Below, piece after piece: positions 23,277 through 33,214 of a stretch of 64,000 bases of DNA. The notes under the pieces were generated by a model. It did no database searches. It had not been told where the DNA came from and saw only the letters and a program-made list of their open reading frames with translations. Source of the DNA: JAVJUV01 sp040220415. GTDB lineage: Bacteria; Pseudomonadota; Alphaproteobacteria; Rhodobacterales; Rhodobacteraceae. Every line of letters starts with the position of its first letter. Position 1 is the stretch's first letter. The position numbers and the translations under genes are program-made. The DNA is taken from positions 24,655 to 88,654 of the forward strand of contig JAVJUV010000083.1 of the NCBI GenBank assembly GCA_040220415.1, read 5' to 3'.

Positions 23277-25600
23277 GCGATCTGCGCCCCCGAACGCCCC
23301 CCCGAACGCCCCGGTGCCGTGCGATTGGCATGGGCGTATTCCACGAGCTGACCGAATGCCAGGCCGCCATCGTTCGCCGGGACGGTTCGGTGAACCAGCA
23401 CCGGAATGCCCTTCGCGGTCAGAAGTGCCGCGATCCGCTCGCTGAGAAACCTGTTCTGGAAGACGCCGCCGGTCAGACCCACCGCGTCGAACGCCGCCGA
23501 CCGTCGCAGGGCGGCAACTTGTGCTGCGGCCATCTGCGCCAGACTTTCGTGGAAAATCCCCGATCTGGCCGCGCGCGACAGGCTTTCGTCGGCAAGCACG
23601 GGAAGCAGCGGCGCCCAGTCGGCGCGCAGAACGCCACTTGCGTCCCTGGCAATCGGCAGTTCGACCGCGTGGCACCCCGACATTGCCACACTTTCGAGCA
23701 TCATTGGCCCCTGGCCCTCGAAGCTGACCGTCTGCAGCCCGAGGATCAGCGCGGCGGCGGCATCGAACAGCCGGCCCGCCGATGACGTGGCAAGGGTGCC
23801 CACACGCTTGCCCCAGGCCTGCGCGGCAAAGGCTGCTTCGGGGATGGGCGGTTCCCAGGGCCGCCCGGCTTCCCACATCAGCGCCGCCGCCGACCGCCAG
23901 GGTTCGCGCGCCGCGCGGTCTCCGCCAAGCAGGTGAAACGGTCGCAGGCTCGCGACGCGCCGCCATGATCCGGGCCGGCCCTCAAACACTTCGCCGCCCC
24001 AAAGGCAGCCGTCTCCGCCCAGGCCCACCCCGTCCCATGCGAAGGTCAGCCAGCGGGCCATCTCCGGATGCTCGCCCGCCAGGGCCGAGGCATGCGCGAC
24101 ATGGTGCGGTATCACCGTCACCGTCAGGCCCGACGAATAGGCCCAGCGGCTGCTCGCATAACCCGGGTGAAGGTCGCACAGGATCCGGCGCGCCCTGACG
24201 CGGTGGATCGCCTGGAGATCGCCTATCATCTGAGAAAAAGCCGCGCGGCTGCGCGGGCTGTCCAGATCGCCGATATGAGGCGACAGGACGGCGCGGCGGT
24301 CCCAGGCCAGAGCCACCGCGCCTTTCATGTGGCCGCCGACGGCAAGCACCGGCTCGGCAAGTTCGACCGGCAGCGCGATTTCCGACGGCGCCAACCCCCT
24401 GCCCGACCGGATCACCTGCGGCGCTCCGCAGACGATCCGCAGGACGGAATCGTCGGCGGCCCGCACGATCGGCCTGTCATGGTGCAGGAAGGCGTCGGCA
24501 ATGCCGGCAAGCTGCCGCTCGGCCGCCTCGTTGCCGGTGAGGACCGGCTCGCCGCTGATATTGCCCGAAGTCGCGACCAGCGGCCCGCCGAAATCCGCCA
24601 ACAGAAGATGATGCAGCGGGCTGTAGGGCAGGAAAACGCCAAGCTCCGACAGGCCCGGCGCCAAGGCCGGGCCAAGGCGCGACCCTGCCCGGCGCCTTGC
24701 CAGAACGATCGGCCGGGCGGCATTAAGGCAGGCCGCGGCTTCGGCGGCACCGAGGACGGCATCTTGCCGGACCGCATCCAGCCCGTCATGACCCTGTTGC
24801 GGGAACATTACCGCGAGCGGCTTGTGCGGGCGGTTCTTGCGCCGACGCAACCGCTGCACCGCTGCGTCGCTCGCCGGATCGCAGATCAGGTGATAGCCGC
24901 CGATGCCCTTGACCGCCAGGATCTCGCCGTTGCGCAAGCATTCGACGACCGCCCGCAGCGCCGGTTCGCCGCGACATATCTCGTGGCTGTCGCGGCTGAA
25001 GACCACCGTCGGCCCGCAATCCGGGCAAGCCAGGGGCTGCGCATGGAAGCGTCGGTCTCGCGGATCGTCGTATTCCGCGCGGCACCGCGGGCACATGGCA
25101 AATCCGGCCATCGAAGTGTCGGGGCGGTCATAGGGCAGCGCGCTGATGATCGTATAGCGCGGCCCGCATTGCGTGCAGTTGATGAAAGGATACCGGTAGC
25201 GCCTTTGCGACGGTGTCCGCATTTCCGCAAGGCAGTCGGCACAGCAGAACAGATCTGGCGGAAGATGAACGTCGGCGACATCAGATGCGACGCTGGCCAG
25301 AATCGTGAAATCACGCGCGCCCTGCGATGTGGCCGCACGCGACGACGCCAGTTCGGGGCGCGCCAGCGCCGGGGCCTCCGCCAGCAGCGCGGTTTCGAAA
25401 TCCTCGATAGCCCTGGCACCGCCTTCGACATGGATCAGCACCTGGCCGGAGCGGTTGGTCACGCTGCCGGCAAGCGCCAAACGCCGCGCGATGCGGTAGA
25501 CGAAGGGGCGGAACCCGACACCCTGCACCCGCCCCGCCACGACGATATCGCGGGCGGCGGCAGTCGGCGATATCGCCGGCTCAGGCGGATTCGCGCGCAT
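23273..25600 (-). CDS. hypF: Carbamoyltransferase HypF
   Basis: I place the start at the ATG ending at 25600 (MRANPPEP), 17 codons before VVAGRVQGVGFRPFVYR, giving 775 residues; the gene overlaps hypD by 20 nt. Domains in order are acylphosphatase (VQGVGFRPFVYRIARR), two zinc-finger pairs (CADC, CTQC, CPRC, CPDC, about 105-185), a YrdC-like carbamoyl-adenylate domain (about 195-380), and the Kae1-like carbamoyltransferase domain with HHVAHASALAGEH and GLTGGVFQN. It converts carbamoyl phosphate and loads HypE. Carbamoyl phosphate could also come from the ArcB reaction encoded in this window. Confidence 0.96.
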   Translation of the reverse strand: MRANPPEPAISPTAAARDIVVAGRVQGVGFRPFVYRIARRLALAGSVTNRSGQVLIHVEGGARAIEDFETALLAEAPALARPELASSRAATSQGARDFTILASVASDVADVHLPPDLFCCADCLAEMRTPSQRRYRYPFINCTQCGPRYTIISALPYDRPDTSMAGFAMCPRCRAEYDDPRDRRFHAQPLACPDCGPTVVFSRDSHEICRGEPALRAVVECLRNGEILAVKGIGGYHLICDPASDAAVQRLRRRKNRPHKPLAVMFPQQGHDGLDAVRQDAVLGAAEAAACLNAARPIVLARRRAGSRLGPALAPGLSELGVFLPYSPLHHLLLADFGGPLVATSGNISGEPVLTGNEAAERQLAGIADAFLHHDRPIVRAADDSVLRIVCGAPQVIRSGRGLAPSEIALPVELAEPVLAVGGHMKGAVALAWDRRAVLSPHIGDLDSPRSRAAFSQMIGDLQAIHRVRARRILCDLHPGYASSRWAYSSGLTVTVIPHHVAHASALAGEHPEMARWLTFAWDGVGLGGDGCLWGGEVFEGRPGSWRRVASLRPFHLLGGDRAAREPWRSAAALMWEAGRPWEPPIPEAAFAAQAWGKRVGTLATSSAGRLFDAAAALILGLQTVSFEGQGPMMLESVAMSGCHAVELPIARDASGVLRADWAPLLPVLADESLSRAARSGIFHESLAQMAAAQVAALRRSAAFDAVGLTGGVFQNRFLSERIAALLTAKGIPVLVHRTVPANDGGLAFGQLVEYAHANRTAPGRSGGRSGAQIA

Positions 25601-26702
25601 CTGACCTGGCTTGCCGGATGCCTGTCGACCACCAGATCCGGCAGGCGCCTTCGTCGGAAACCATGCAGGGGCCGATCGGGTTGCGCGGGGTGCAGGCCTT
25701 GCCATAGAGCGCGCATTGGTCGGGATAGACCTTGCCGAGCACCACCCGGGCGCAATCGCAGCCCGGCGGCATTTCGCCCGCACGTTTGCGCGCGACGTCC
25801 ATGTCGATGCCGAACCGCCTGATCGCGTCGTGGTCTGCAAGATGCGCTTTCAACGCATAGCCCGAGGCCTGGATCGCGCCGATGCCCCGCCAGTTGGCAT
25901 CGGCCACGTCGAACACCTCGCCAAGAAGTTTTTGCGCGGTCGGATTGCCGCCCGGCCGGACGACGCCGGAATAGCAGCTGTCCAGAAAGACCCGCCCCTC
26001 CAGCCGCTGCCGCAGCACCGAATGCAGTGCCGCCAGGATGCTGTCCGCCTCGAACCCGGCGACGGCGGCGGGGATGCCGTGGGTCGTGGCGACGAACTCC
26101 CACTCCTCGGGGCCCATCACGGTGGCGACGTGACCGGGCGCGATCAGCGCGTCAAAACCGGCCTCTTCGCTGTTCAGCAGCATCGCGACCGCGGGCCAGG
26201 TCAGACGGCCCGCAAGCAGGATCGAAAGGTTGGCCGGCAAGCCTTCGGCGATCATGCCCGCAATCGGCGCCATCGTCGTCTCGAACCCTGCCGCGAAAAA
26301 CACCACCTCGCGGGCGGGATTGTCTTTCGCGATCCGCACCGCTTCGGCGGGCGAGGCGATCGGGCGGACATCGCCGCCCGCGGCGCGCGCCTGTTCCAGC
26401 GTGCGTGGTTGGCTCTTCGGCGCATTGGCGGGCACCCGCAGCATGTCGCCGAAGGACACCAAAGTGATCCCGGGGCGCAGCGCCAACTGGATCGCCGCAT
26501 GCACGTCTTCCTCGGGACAGACGCAGACCGGGCAACCGGGGCCGGGAACGAGTTCGATCTCGGTCGGCAGCAAGCTGCGCAGCCCCGCCATCGAAATCGA
26601 ACGCTCGTGCCCGCCGCAGACATTCATGACCCGTATGCGATCCGGCAACGACAGCGCGTGGATACGATCAAGCCAGTCGCGGGCACGCGCCGTGGCGGTC
26701 AT
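25581..26702 (-). CDS. hypD: Hydrogenase formation protein HypD
   Basis: The start is the ATG ending at 26702 (MTATARARDW), with an ATGA overlap with hypB, giving 373 residues. HypD is the iron-sulfur scaffold on which Fe(CN)2CO is assembled with HypC. Conserved blocks are MNVCGGHERSISM (about 25-37), the GPGCPVCVCPEEDV redox Cys region (about 54-67), GFETTMAPI, and the C-terminal Cys set within PPGCDCARVVLG ... CALYGKACTPRNPIGPCMVS that holds the [4Fe-4S] cluster. Length and motifs are complete. Confidence 0.96.
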   Translation of the reverse strand: MTATARARDWLDRIHALSLPDRIRVMNVCGGHERSISMAGLRSLLPTEIELVPGPGCPVCVCPEEDVHAAIQLALRPGITLVSFGDMLRVPANAPKSQPRTLEQARAAGGDVRPIASPAEAVRIAKDNPAREVVFFAAGFETTMAPIAGMIAEGLPANLSILLAGRLTWPAVAMLLNSEEAGFDALIAPGHVATVMGPEEWEFVATTHGIPAAVAGFEADSILAALHSVLRQRLEGRVFLDSCYSGVVRPGGNPTAQKLLGEVFDVADANWRGIGAIQASGYALKAHLADHDAIRRFGIDMDVARKRAGEMPPGCDCARVVLGKVYPDQCALYGKACTPRNPIGPCMVSDEGACRIWWSTGIRQARSDARESA

Positions 26703-27508
26703 GGCGCGACATGCCCATGCGGCGCGTGGCTTCGGGCCATGCGCGGACGCAGGACGGCCCCTGAATGCAGCGACCGAAGCCTGTCGTCCAGCCAGTCGAG
26801 CCACGGCGCCAGCAAATCCGAGCGTCGCGCCGAAACCGGAAATACCTCCGCGTCATTGGCCAGCGCGCGGACATGACCCGTTGCCCGCTCGGGCGCGAAA
26901 TCATCGAACACCGGCAACAGATCGGCCTTGCTCAGAAGCACAAGATCGGACGCCCGGAACATGACCGGGTATTTCGCCGGTTTGTCGTCGCCCTCGGCCA
27001 CCGACAGAAGCGTCACGTTCGCATGCTGCCCAAGATCGAAGCCCGCCGGACAGACCAGATTGCCAACATTTTCGATGAACAGCAGATCGACCTGCGCCAG
27101 AGCGAGCAGATGCAGGGCATCATGGACCATGTGCGCGTCCAGATGACAGGTCTGGCCGGTGGTGATCTGCACGGCGGGCACGCCCTTGGCCCGGATGCGA
27201 AGGGCGTCGTTCTCGGTTTCAAGGTCGCCCTCGATCACCGCGATGCGCACCCGGTCGCCAATCGCGCCTATGGTCGCCTCCAGCAGCCGCGTCTTGCCCG
27301 ACCCCGGCGCCGACATCAGGTTGATCGCAAGCACCCCGTGAGCGTCGAAATGCGCCCGGTTGTGGGCGGCCTCGTGATCGTTCTGCCGCAAGATGGCGGT
27401 CAGAACCTCGACCGAGCCATCAGCGGCGCGGCTTGTGGTGACATGGCCAAGCGCATCGCGCACCTCGACCTTGCCGGTGCCGACGGCACAACCACAATCA
27501 TTGCACAT
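26699..27508 (-). CDS. hypB: Hydrogenase nickel incorporation GTPase HypB
   Basis: I choose the ATG ending at 27508 (MCNDCGCAV), after GGGAGG, giving 269 residues. The N-terminal CNDCGC is a high-affinity nickel-binding motif like that of E. coli HypB. The GTPase has the P-loop SAPGSGKTRLLE (about 68-79), the CHLDAHMVHDAL metal-site region, IENVGNLVCPA, and the LSKADLLP base-recognition block. A long His-rich tract, present in some HypB for nickel storage, is missing. It overlaps hypA by 11 nt and hypD by ATGA. Confidence 0.96.
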   Translation of the reverse strand: MCNDCGCAVGTGKVEVRDALGHVTTSRAADGSVEVLTAILRQNDHEAAHNRAHFDAHGVLAINLMSAPGSGKTRLLEATIGAIGDRVRIAVIEGDLETENDALRIRAKGVPAVQITTGQTCHLDAHMVHDALHLLALAQVDLLFIENVGNLVCPAGFDLGQHANVTLLSVAEGDDKPAKYPVMFRASDLVLLSKADLLPVFDDFAPERATGHVRALANDAEVFPVSARRSDLLAPWLDWLDDRLRSLHSGAVLRPRMARSHAPHGHVAP

Positions 27509-27899
27509 GACATCCTCCCCTGACCTGTCGCGCGTCGATCGGCGCCGGGTCTGAAGCCTCGGCCAGTTCAACGCGTTTCAGCAAAAGCTCGTCACCGGAT
27601 TTCAATGCGATCTTCCAGGTTCCGCACATGCCGCACAACAGCGCGTTTGCGGCAACCGCGCTTTCGCGCTCGCAGTTGTCGCACCAGACCGCGACCGGCG
27701 GCGTTTCCACCACGAGCACGGCGGTTGCCGCCACGGTCCCCGTGCGAGCCACCCCGAACGCGCGGACCAGTTGTGGCGCCTCGACGCCCGACAGCGGGCC
27801 GATGGCAACGAAAACCCGGGTGACAACCGCCGCCCGGTGCGCGGCGGCAACCTTGGCGACCTCGGCCAGCAGGTTTTGGCAGATCGCCAGTTCATGCAT
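27498..27899 (-). CDS. hypA: Hydrogenase nickel chaperone HypA
   Basis: The gene starts at the ATG ending at 27899, giving 133 residues. MHELAICQNLL is the characteristic N-terminus, with His2 as nickel ligand. The zinc site is formed by two Cys pairs, CDNC (about 73-76) and CGMC (about 89-92). HypA delivers nickel to the large subunit together with HypB. It overlaps hypC by 8 nt and hypB by 11 nt. Confidence 0.95.
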   Translation of the reverse strand: MHELAICQNLLAEVAKVAAAHRAAVVTRVFVAIGPLSGVEAPQLVRAFGVARTGTVAATAVLVVETPPVAVWCDNCERESAVAANALLCGMCGTWKIALKSGDELLLKRVELAEASDPAPIDARQVRGGCHVQ

Positions 27900-28137
27900 C
27901 CCCGCCCGCCCCTGCTTCGGCCGCGTACATCTCGTCGTAGATATCCCAGGCGCTCTGCGCGTCCGCCGGGGTGATCTTCTGGATGGCATAACCGACATGC
28001 ACCATCACATGGTCGCCGGGCGCGATATCCTCGTGCTGCAACAGGAACAGGCTGACCGACCGGCCGATCCCTTTCGCTTCGCACTGGGCGATGAAACCGT
28101 CGCGCGAAACGACCGTCATGGGAACCGCAAGGCACAT
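27892..28137 (-). CDS. hypC: Hydrogenase assembly chaperone HypC
   Basis: An 81-residue protein starting MCLAVPMTVV at the ATG ending at 28137. Cys2 is the conserved residue that transfers the Fe(CN)2CO unit between HypD and the large subunit. The HVGYAIQKITPADAQSAWDIYDEM stretch is typical of the HypC/HupF family. The ribosome site GGAGCGATGCG is moderate. A 105-nt spacer with two copies of an ATACACCATC element separates it from the protease gene. Confidence 0.95.
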   Translation of the reverse strand: MCLAVPMTVVSRDGFIAQCEAKGIGRSVSLFLLQHEDIAPGDHVMVHVGYAIQKITPADAQSAWDIYDEMYAAEAGAGGDA

Positions 28138-28242
28138 CGCATCGCTCCTTGTTCCTGGTCCCGACCGGGGGACCATCCTTCGCCTGGCCGTCGCCATCAT
28201 CATACACCATCGCGCAAACCGCGCATACACCATCCCGCAATC

Positions 28243-28707
28243 TCAGTCGCCGCCCGACAGGTCCGCGCCCAGGTCGGCCACCAGCGCAATGGCGGAGCGT
28301 TCGACACATTCTGACAGTCCGATGCCCGCGCCAAAGTCTTTGCCTTCGATGCCGTAGACCCACAGCCTTTGCGGCAGGCGCCCAAGCGCGCGCGCGGTTT
28401 CCACCGCCTCGGCCAGGCCGAACCGGTGCGTCGAATAGTGAAACATATCGGCACGCAGCGGTGCAAGACACGCGTCAATCGCGACCATACTGCCCGCCGC
28501 CGCGCCGCTTCTTGTGGAATCGACAAGGATGACATCGTCATGCGCTTCGAACAGATCGAGCAGGCCGGTCCCGTCGCCGGCATGAACGCGCGTCTCCAAC
28601 CCGGCCCTTTGCAATCCTTTGGCCACCCAGGGGCCGACGCCGTCGTCCATCCGGAACCGGTTGCCGATGCCGACGATCAGCGGCGATATCTTGCCCCGCT
28701 CAGACAC
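28243..28707 (-). CDS. Hydrogenase maturation endopeptidase (HyaD/HoxW family)
   Basis: This 154-residue protease removes the C-terminal peptide of the hydrogenase large subunit after nickel insertion. It shows GIGNRFRMDDGVGP (about 13-26) with the first acidic nickel ligand, VILVDSTRSG with the second Asp (about 63), and the His ligand in THRFGLAEA. Its start overlaps the end of the large-subunit gene by 8 nt. The substrate would be the C-terminal FLKLTVDRV peptide of that subunit. Confidence 0.92.
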   Translation of the reverse strand: MSERGKISPLIVGIGNRFRMDDGVGPWVAKGLQRAGLETRVHAGDGTGLLDLFEAHDDVILVDSTRSGAAAGSMVAIDACLAPLRADMFHYSTHRFGLAEAVETARALGRLPQRLWVYGIEGKDFGAGIGLSECVERSAIALVADLGADLSGGD

Positions 28708-29989
28708 GATCCACCGTCAGCTTCAGAAAATGTGTCGAGCACGAGATGCAGGGATCGTAATTACGGATCGTCTGTTCACAGCGCCATTTCAGATCCTTGT
28801 CCGACAGGTCGAGGTCGGCTGCCACGACTCGCGCCAGATCGGCCTCGATCTGCGGCTGATTCTGCGAGGTCGGCGGCACGATCCGGGCGTGTTCGATGCG
28901 CCCTTCGCCGTCCAGCCGGTAATGGTGATGGCAGATGCCGCGCGGCGCTTCGGTGCAGCCCTGCCCCTCGCCCTCGTGGGCCGGCGCCTCGACAAAGGCC
29001 GGGTCGGGCGGTTCGTAGGCTCGGGCCAGCCGGGCGGCTTCCTCGCAGGCGTACTGGACCTCGATCAGCCGCACTAGAATCGACTTGAACGGATTGCGCA
29101 CCACCGGCCCCAGCCCGGCGTCGCGCGCCGTCGCCTGACAGTCGGGCGACAGGCGGTCAAAGTTGTTGGCATAGCGCGCCAGCGGCCCGACAAGATAGGC
29201 CGAGCCGTCGCGCATCCGGCCATGCAGCGCGGTCGAACGCGCGACATGCTCTTCGACAAAATGCCGCTCGAAATCCTCGACCGCGATGTTCAGCCCCCGG
29301 TTGGAGCCGATCCGGCCTCCGAGGATCGGATAGGTTTCCGGGTCGGTCAGCGAAACGAAGGTATAGTCGAATTCGTCGTCGGGAAAATCGAACCGGGCGA
29401 AGGCCAGCGCCAGGTCGCGGGCCGCCTGCGCGCCCCATTCCAGCTCGGGCACGAGCGCGCGAATCGCGGCACGATCCGGGGCGCGGTAGAACCCGCCGAC
29501 GCGGGTGTTGACCGGATGCACCGCGCGCCCGCCGATACATTCCAAGACCGAATTGCCGATCTTCTTGAGCCTGAGCCCGGTTCGCACAAGATCGGGGTGC
29601 GACTGGGCGATCTGGATCGCGTCATCGAGGCCAAGGAAATCGGGCGCATGCAGCAAGACGGCATGCAGGGTGTGGCTTTGAATCCACTCGCCGCAATAGA
29701 TCAGCCGCCGCAGGGCGTCGATTTCGGGCGACACGGCGATGCCAAGGGCTGACTCGATGCCATGACAGGCGCTCATGATATAGGCGATCGGGCAGATGCC
29801 GCAGATCCGCGAGGTGATATCGGGTGTCTCATGCGCGTCGCGGCCGCGCAGGAACGCCTCGAAGAACCGTGGTGGCTCGAAGATGCGGAACTCGACCTTT
29901 TCGACCTCGCGGCCGCGCAGCCGTACATAAAGCGCGCCTTCGCCTTCGACACGCGCCAGGGCATCGACCTGGATGATGCGCTCAGTCAT
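28700..29989 (-). CDS. [NiFe] hydrogenase large (catalytic) subunit, group 3b-like
   Basis: I place the start at the ATG ending at 29989 (MTERIIQVD), giving 429 residues. The nickel-binding motifs are RICGIC (R61-C66) and DPCISCSTH (C414, C417, H420), followed by a 9-residue C-terminal peptide to be cut by the adjacent protease. The short size and the gene set (small subunit, flavoprotein, double [4Fe-4S] subunit) fit the cytosolic, NADP-linked group 3b bidirectional hydrogenases (sulfhydrogenase type). Expected reaction: NAD(P)H + H+ to H2, reversible. It overlaps the small-subunit gene by 8 nt. Confidence 0.93.
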   Translation of the reverse strand: MTERIIQVDALARVEGEGALYVRLRGREVEKVEFRIFEPPRFFEAFLRGRDAHETPDITSRICGICPIAYIMSACHGIESALGIAVSPEIDALRRLIYCGEWIQSHTLHAVLLHAPDFLGLDDAIQIAQSHPDLVRTGLRLKKIGNSVLECIGGRAVHPVNTRVGGFYRAPDRAAIRALVPELEWGAQAARDLALAFARFDFPDDEFDYTFVSLTDPETYPILGGRIGSNRGLNIAVEDFERHFVEEHVARSTALHGRMRDGSAYLVGPLARYANNFDRLSPDCQATARDAGLGPVVRNPFKSILVRLIEVQYACEEAARLARAYEPPDPAFVEAPAHEGEGQGCTEAPRGICHHHYRLDGEGRIEHARIVPPTSQNQPQIEADLARVVAADLDLSDKDLKWRCEQTIRNYDPCISCSTHFLKLTVDRV

Positions 29990-30749
29990 GCGACAGGCTC
30001 TCCTTGCAGAACTCCGGCGCCGCGGCGTTGAAGCTGCGATAGACATCCCGCAACTGTGCGGGCTGCATGCCCAGTGTCGCCAGTTGCGCCGAAAGCGCCG
30101 GTGCATTGGTGCTTTCCATCGGGCCGAAGCAGCCATAGCAGCCGCGCCCGACCGCGGGGCACAGGTTTCCGCACCCTGCCTGCGTCACCGGCCCCAGGCA
30201 GGGTGTGCCCTTGGCCACCATGACGCAGACGGTGCCGTTGCGCTTGCATTCCATGCATTGCGAGGCGCGCGGTATATGCGGTTTGCGCCCGGCAAGCGTG
30301 GCCGCGATCAGCTCCAGCAGCTGATGCCTGGACACCGGGCAGCCGCGCAGTTCGAAATCGACGGTCACATGATCGGCGATCGCCGTCGATGTGGCCAGCG
30401 TCTCGATGTATTCCGGGTGCGCATAGACTGCCCTTGTAAACCCCTCGACATCGGCGAAATTGCGCAGCGCCTGAATGCCGCCCGCCGTCGCGCAGGCCCC
30501 GATTGTGATGAGTTTGCGGGACTGGTCGCGAATCGAGCGTATCCGTTCGGCATCATGCGCGGTGGTGATCGACCCCTCGACCAGCGAGATGTCGTAGGGG
30601 CCATCCGTGATCGAACTGGTGGCCTCGAGGAAATGCGCGATGTTCAGCGCCTGGGCGATGGCCAGAAGCTCGTCCTCGCAATCCAGAAGCGTCAGCTGGC
30701 AGCCGTCGCAGGAGGCGAATTTCCAGACGGCGAGCTTGGGGCGTGTCAT
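29982..30749 (-). CDS. [NiFe] hydrogenase small subunit, group 3b-like
   Basis: A 255-residue Fe-S subunit without signal peptide, hence cytoplasmic. The proximal cluster ligands are in FASCDGCQLTLLDCEDEL (C14, C17), IGACATAGG, and RGCPVSRHQLLELI. Further Cys in CMECKRNGTVC, TPCLGPVTQAGCGNLCPAVGRGCYGCFGP indicate two more clusters. Length and pattern match the delta subunit of sulfhydrogenase-type enzymes. It passes electrons between the large subunit and the flavoprotein/[4Fe-4S] subunits. Confidence 0.93.
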   Translation of the reverse strand: MTRPKLAVWKFASCDGCQLTLLDCEDELLAIAQALNIAHFLEATSSITDGPYDISLVEGSITTAHDAERIRSIRDQSRKLITIGACATAGGIQALRNFADVEGFTRAVYAHPEYIETLATSTAIADHVTVDFELRGCPVSRHQLLELIAATLAGRKPHIPRASQCMECKRNGTVCVMVAKGTPCLGPVTQAGCGNLCPAVGRGCYGCFGPMESTNAPALSAQLATLGMQPAQLRDVYRSFNAAAPEFCKESLSHD

Positions 30750-30752
30750 GAC

Positions 30753-31598
30753 TCAGACCTCTTTCGTCGACAGGCGCCGCGCGACGCGGTCGTGGCGAAA
30801 CACAGGTCCGTCGCGGCAGACGAAATCCGGGCCGAACTGGCAGTGCCCGCAAAACCCGATGGCGCATTTCATGTTGCGCTCCATTGAAACCCACACCCGG
30901 TCGGGCGCGACGCCGGCGGCGGCCAGGCTCATCACCGAAAACCGCATCATGATCTCCGGTCCGCACAAAAAGGCCGAAACCTCTGTCGTATTGATCCCGG
31001 CAAGCGCGCGGTCGAGGCTGGTGGTGACGACGCCTACCCGCCCTGTCCATGACGGTTCGGCATGATCGACTGTTACATCGATTTCGGTGTCGAACCGCGA
31101 CTTCCACGTTTTAATCTCTTCGGCATAGAGCAGCTCGTCCGGCGATCTTGCGCCATAGACCAGCGTCACACCCGCATAGCGCGCGCGGTGTTCAAGAACG
31201 TGGTGTATTGCGGGGCGCAGCGGGGCGAGCCCCAGCCCACCGGCAACAAAAACGATGTGCTGCCCGGTCTCTGCGGCAACGGGCCAGGCCGAACCGAAGG
31301 GCCCGCGAACCCCGAGCATGTCGCCCTCGCGCAGGCCCGTCAGCGCCGCCGAGACCGCGCCCACCGACCGGGTGGTGTGGATCAGCCGGCCCGGTTCAGC
31401 CGGGTTGCCGGAAATCGAGATAGCGATCTCTCCGACCCCAAAAACATAGAGCATGTTGAACTGGCCGGGCTGGAACGCGACCGCCGCACCATCAACTGGG
31501 GTCAGTTCCATCGAGGTCACACCGGCAATCTCAGCCCAGGCGCTGCGAACGCGGTAGCGGCGCGGCAGCATCGGGTCTGGTTCCTGCACTGACGGCAC
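30753..31598 (-). CDS. Hydrogenase FAD/NAD(P)-binding gamma subunit
   Basis: A 281-residue ferredoxin-NADP reductase-like subunit. The FAD site is QPGQFNMLYVFGVGEIAISISG (about 42-63), the NAD(P) site begins at VFVAGGLGLAPLRPAI (about 117-132), and the end carries a [2Fe-2S] motif ERNMKCAIGFCGHCQFGPDFVC. It is the NAD(P)H entry point of the hydrogenase. The gene lies 3 nt upstream of the small-subunit start and 4 nt after the cNMP gene. Confidence 0.93.
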   Translation of the reverse strand: MPSVQEPDPMLPRRYRVRSAWAEIAGVTSMELTPVDGAAVAFQPGQFNMLYVFGVGEIAISISGNPAEPGRLIHTTRSVGAVSAALTGLREGDMLGVRGPFGSAWPVAAETGQHIVFVAGGLGLAPLRPAIHHVLEHRARYAGVTLVYGARSPDELLYAEEIKTWKSRFDTEIDVTVDHAEPSWTGRVGVVTTSLDRALAGINTTEVSAFLCGPEIMMRFSVMSLAAAGVAPDRVWVSMERNMKCAIGFCGHCQFGPDFVCRDGPVFRHDRVARRLSTKEV

Positions 31599-31602
31599 CG
31601 CG

Positions 31603-32073
31603 CTACCCTTTCTTTGTTCCGTACAGATCCAGCAGCTGCAGGCGCAGGGCTCGCACGCGCGCCGCCATATGCGGCAGCAGATGCTGAAACATCCGATACC
31701 CCAGAACCGGGTTCTCGTCGCATTTCTGCCGCGTGCAGATCGCGCCGAGACTGATCGCTCTGATCTCGGTCATTGCACGGGCATCAGACATGTGCCGGTA
31801 AGGCGGCACCATCCAGGACCAGCCCAGAACATCGCCCGGGTGCAGCGTTTCGACAATAATCGGTGCCCTTTCCGAGGTGGCGATCTCGACAGCGGCATCG
31901 CCATGGCGCAGGAGGAAGACCTTGTCGGCAGGATCGCCTTCGGCGAATATCCTGTCGCCAGCACGAAAGTGTTCGTTGCGCGCACATCCCGCAAGAAGTT
32001 CCAGCGTCTCTTTGTCGAAAGCCCTGAAGACCGGGTGCTCCGAAAGGATCTCCTCGATACCATGTATGCGCAT
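31603..32073 (-). CDS. Cyclic-nucleotide-binding-domain protein without DNA-binding domain
   Basis: I choose the ATG ending at 32073 (MRIHGIEEIL), 4 nt after the stop of the upstream gene, giving 156 residues. Residues about 10-120 form a Crp-type cNMP-binding fold (HPVFRAFDKETLELLAGCA, FRAGDRIFAEGDPADKVFLLRHGDAAVEI). The C-terminal 35 residues are a helix rich in Arg/Leu with no helix-turn-helix, so it cannot act like Crp/FNR. Such proteins are seen inside group 3b hydrogenase operons and may regulate the enzyme allosterically. The bound ligand is unknown. Confidence 0.85.
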   Translation of the reverse strand: MRIHGIEEILSEHPVFRAFDKETLELLAGCARNEHFRAGDRIFAEGDPADKVFLLRHGDAAVEIATSERAPIIVETLHPGDVLGWSWMVPPYRHMSDARAMTEIRAISLGAICTRQKCDENPVLGYRMFQHLLPHMAARVRALRLQLLDLYGTKKG

Positions 32074-32077
32074 GCAA

Positions 32078-33214
<1,137 letters not shown>

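Noticed and set aside
24068..25822. 584-residue plus-strand frame opposite hypF
   Set aside because: Antisense shadow of a gene with complete HypF domains; low-complexity Arg/Ala composition.
28150..28242. Direct repeat of ATACACCATC in the hypC-protease spacer, considered as an operator
   Set aside because: Only two short copies, no palindrome and no similarity to a known binding site.
31050..31075. GTAAC and CGTC on the minus strand with a 17-nt spacer
   Set aside because: Inside the hydrogenase gamma-subunit gene and with the wrong spacing; probably chance.
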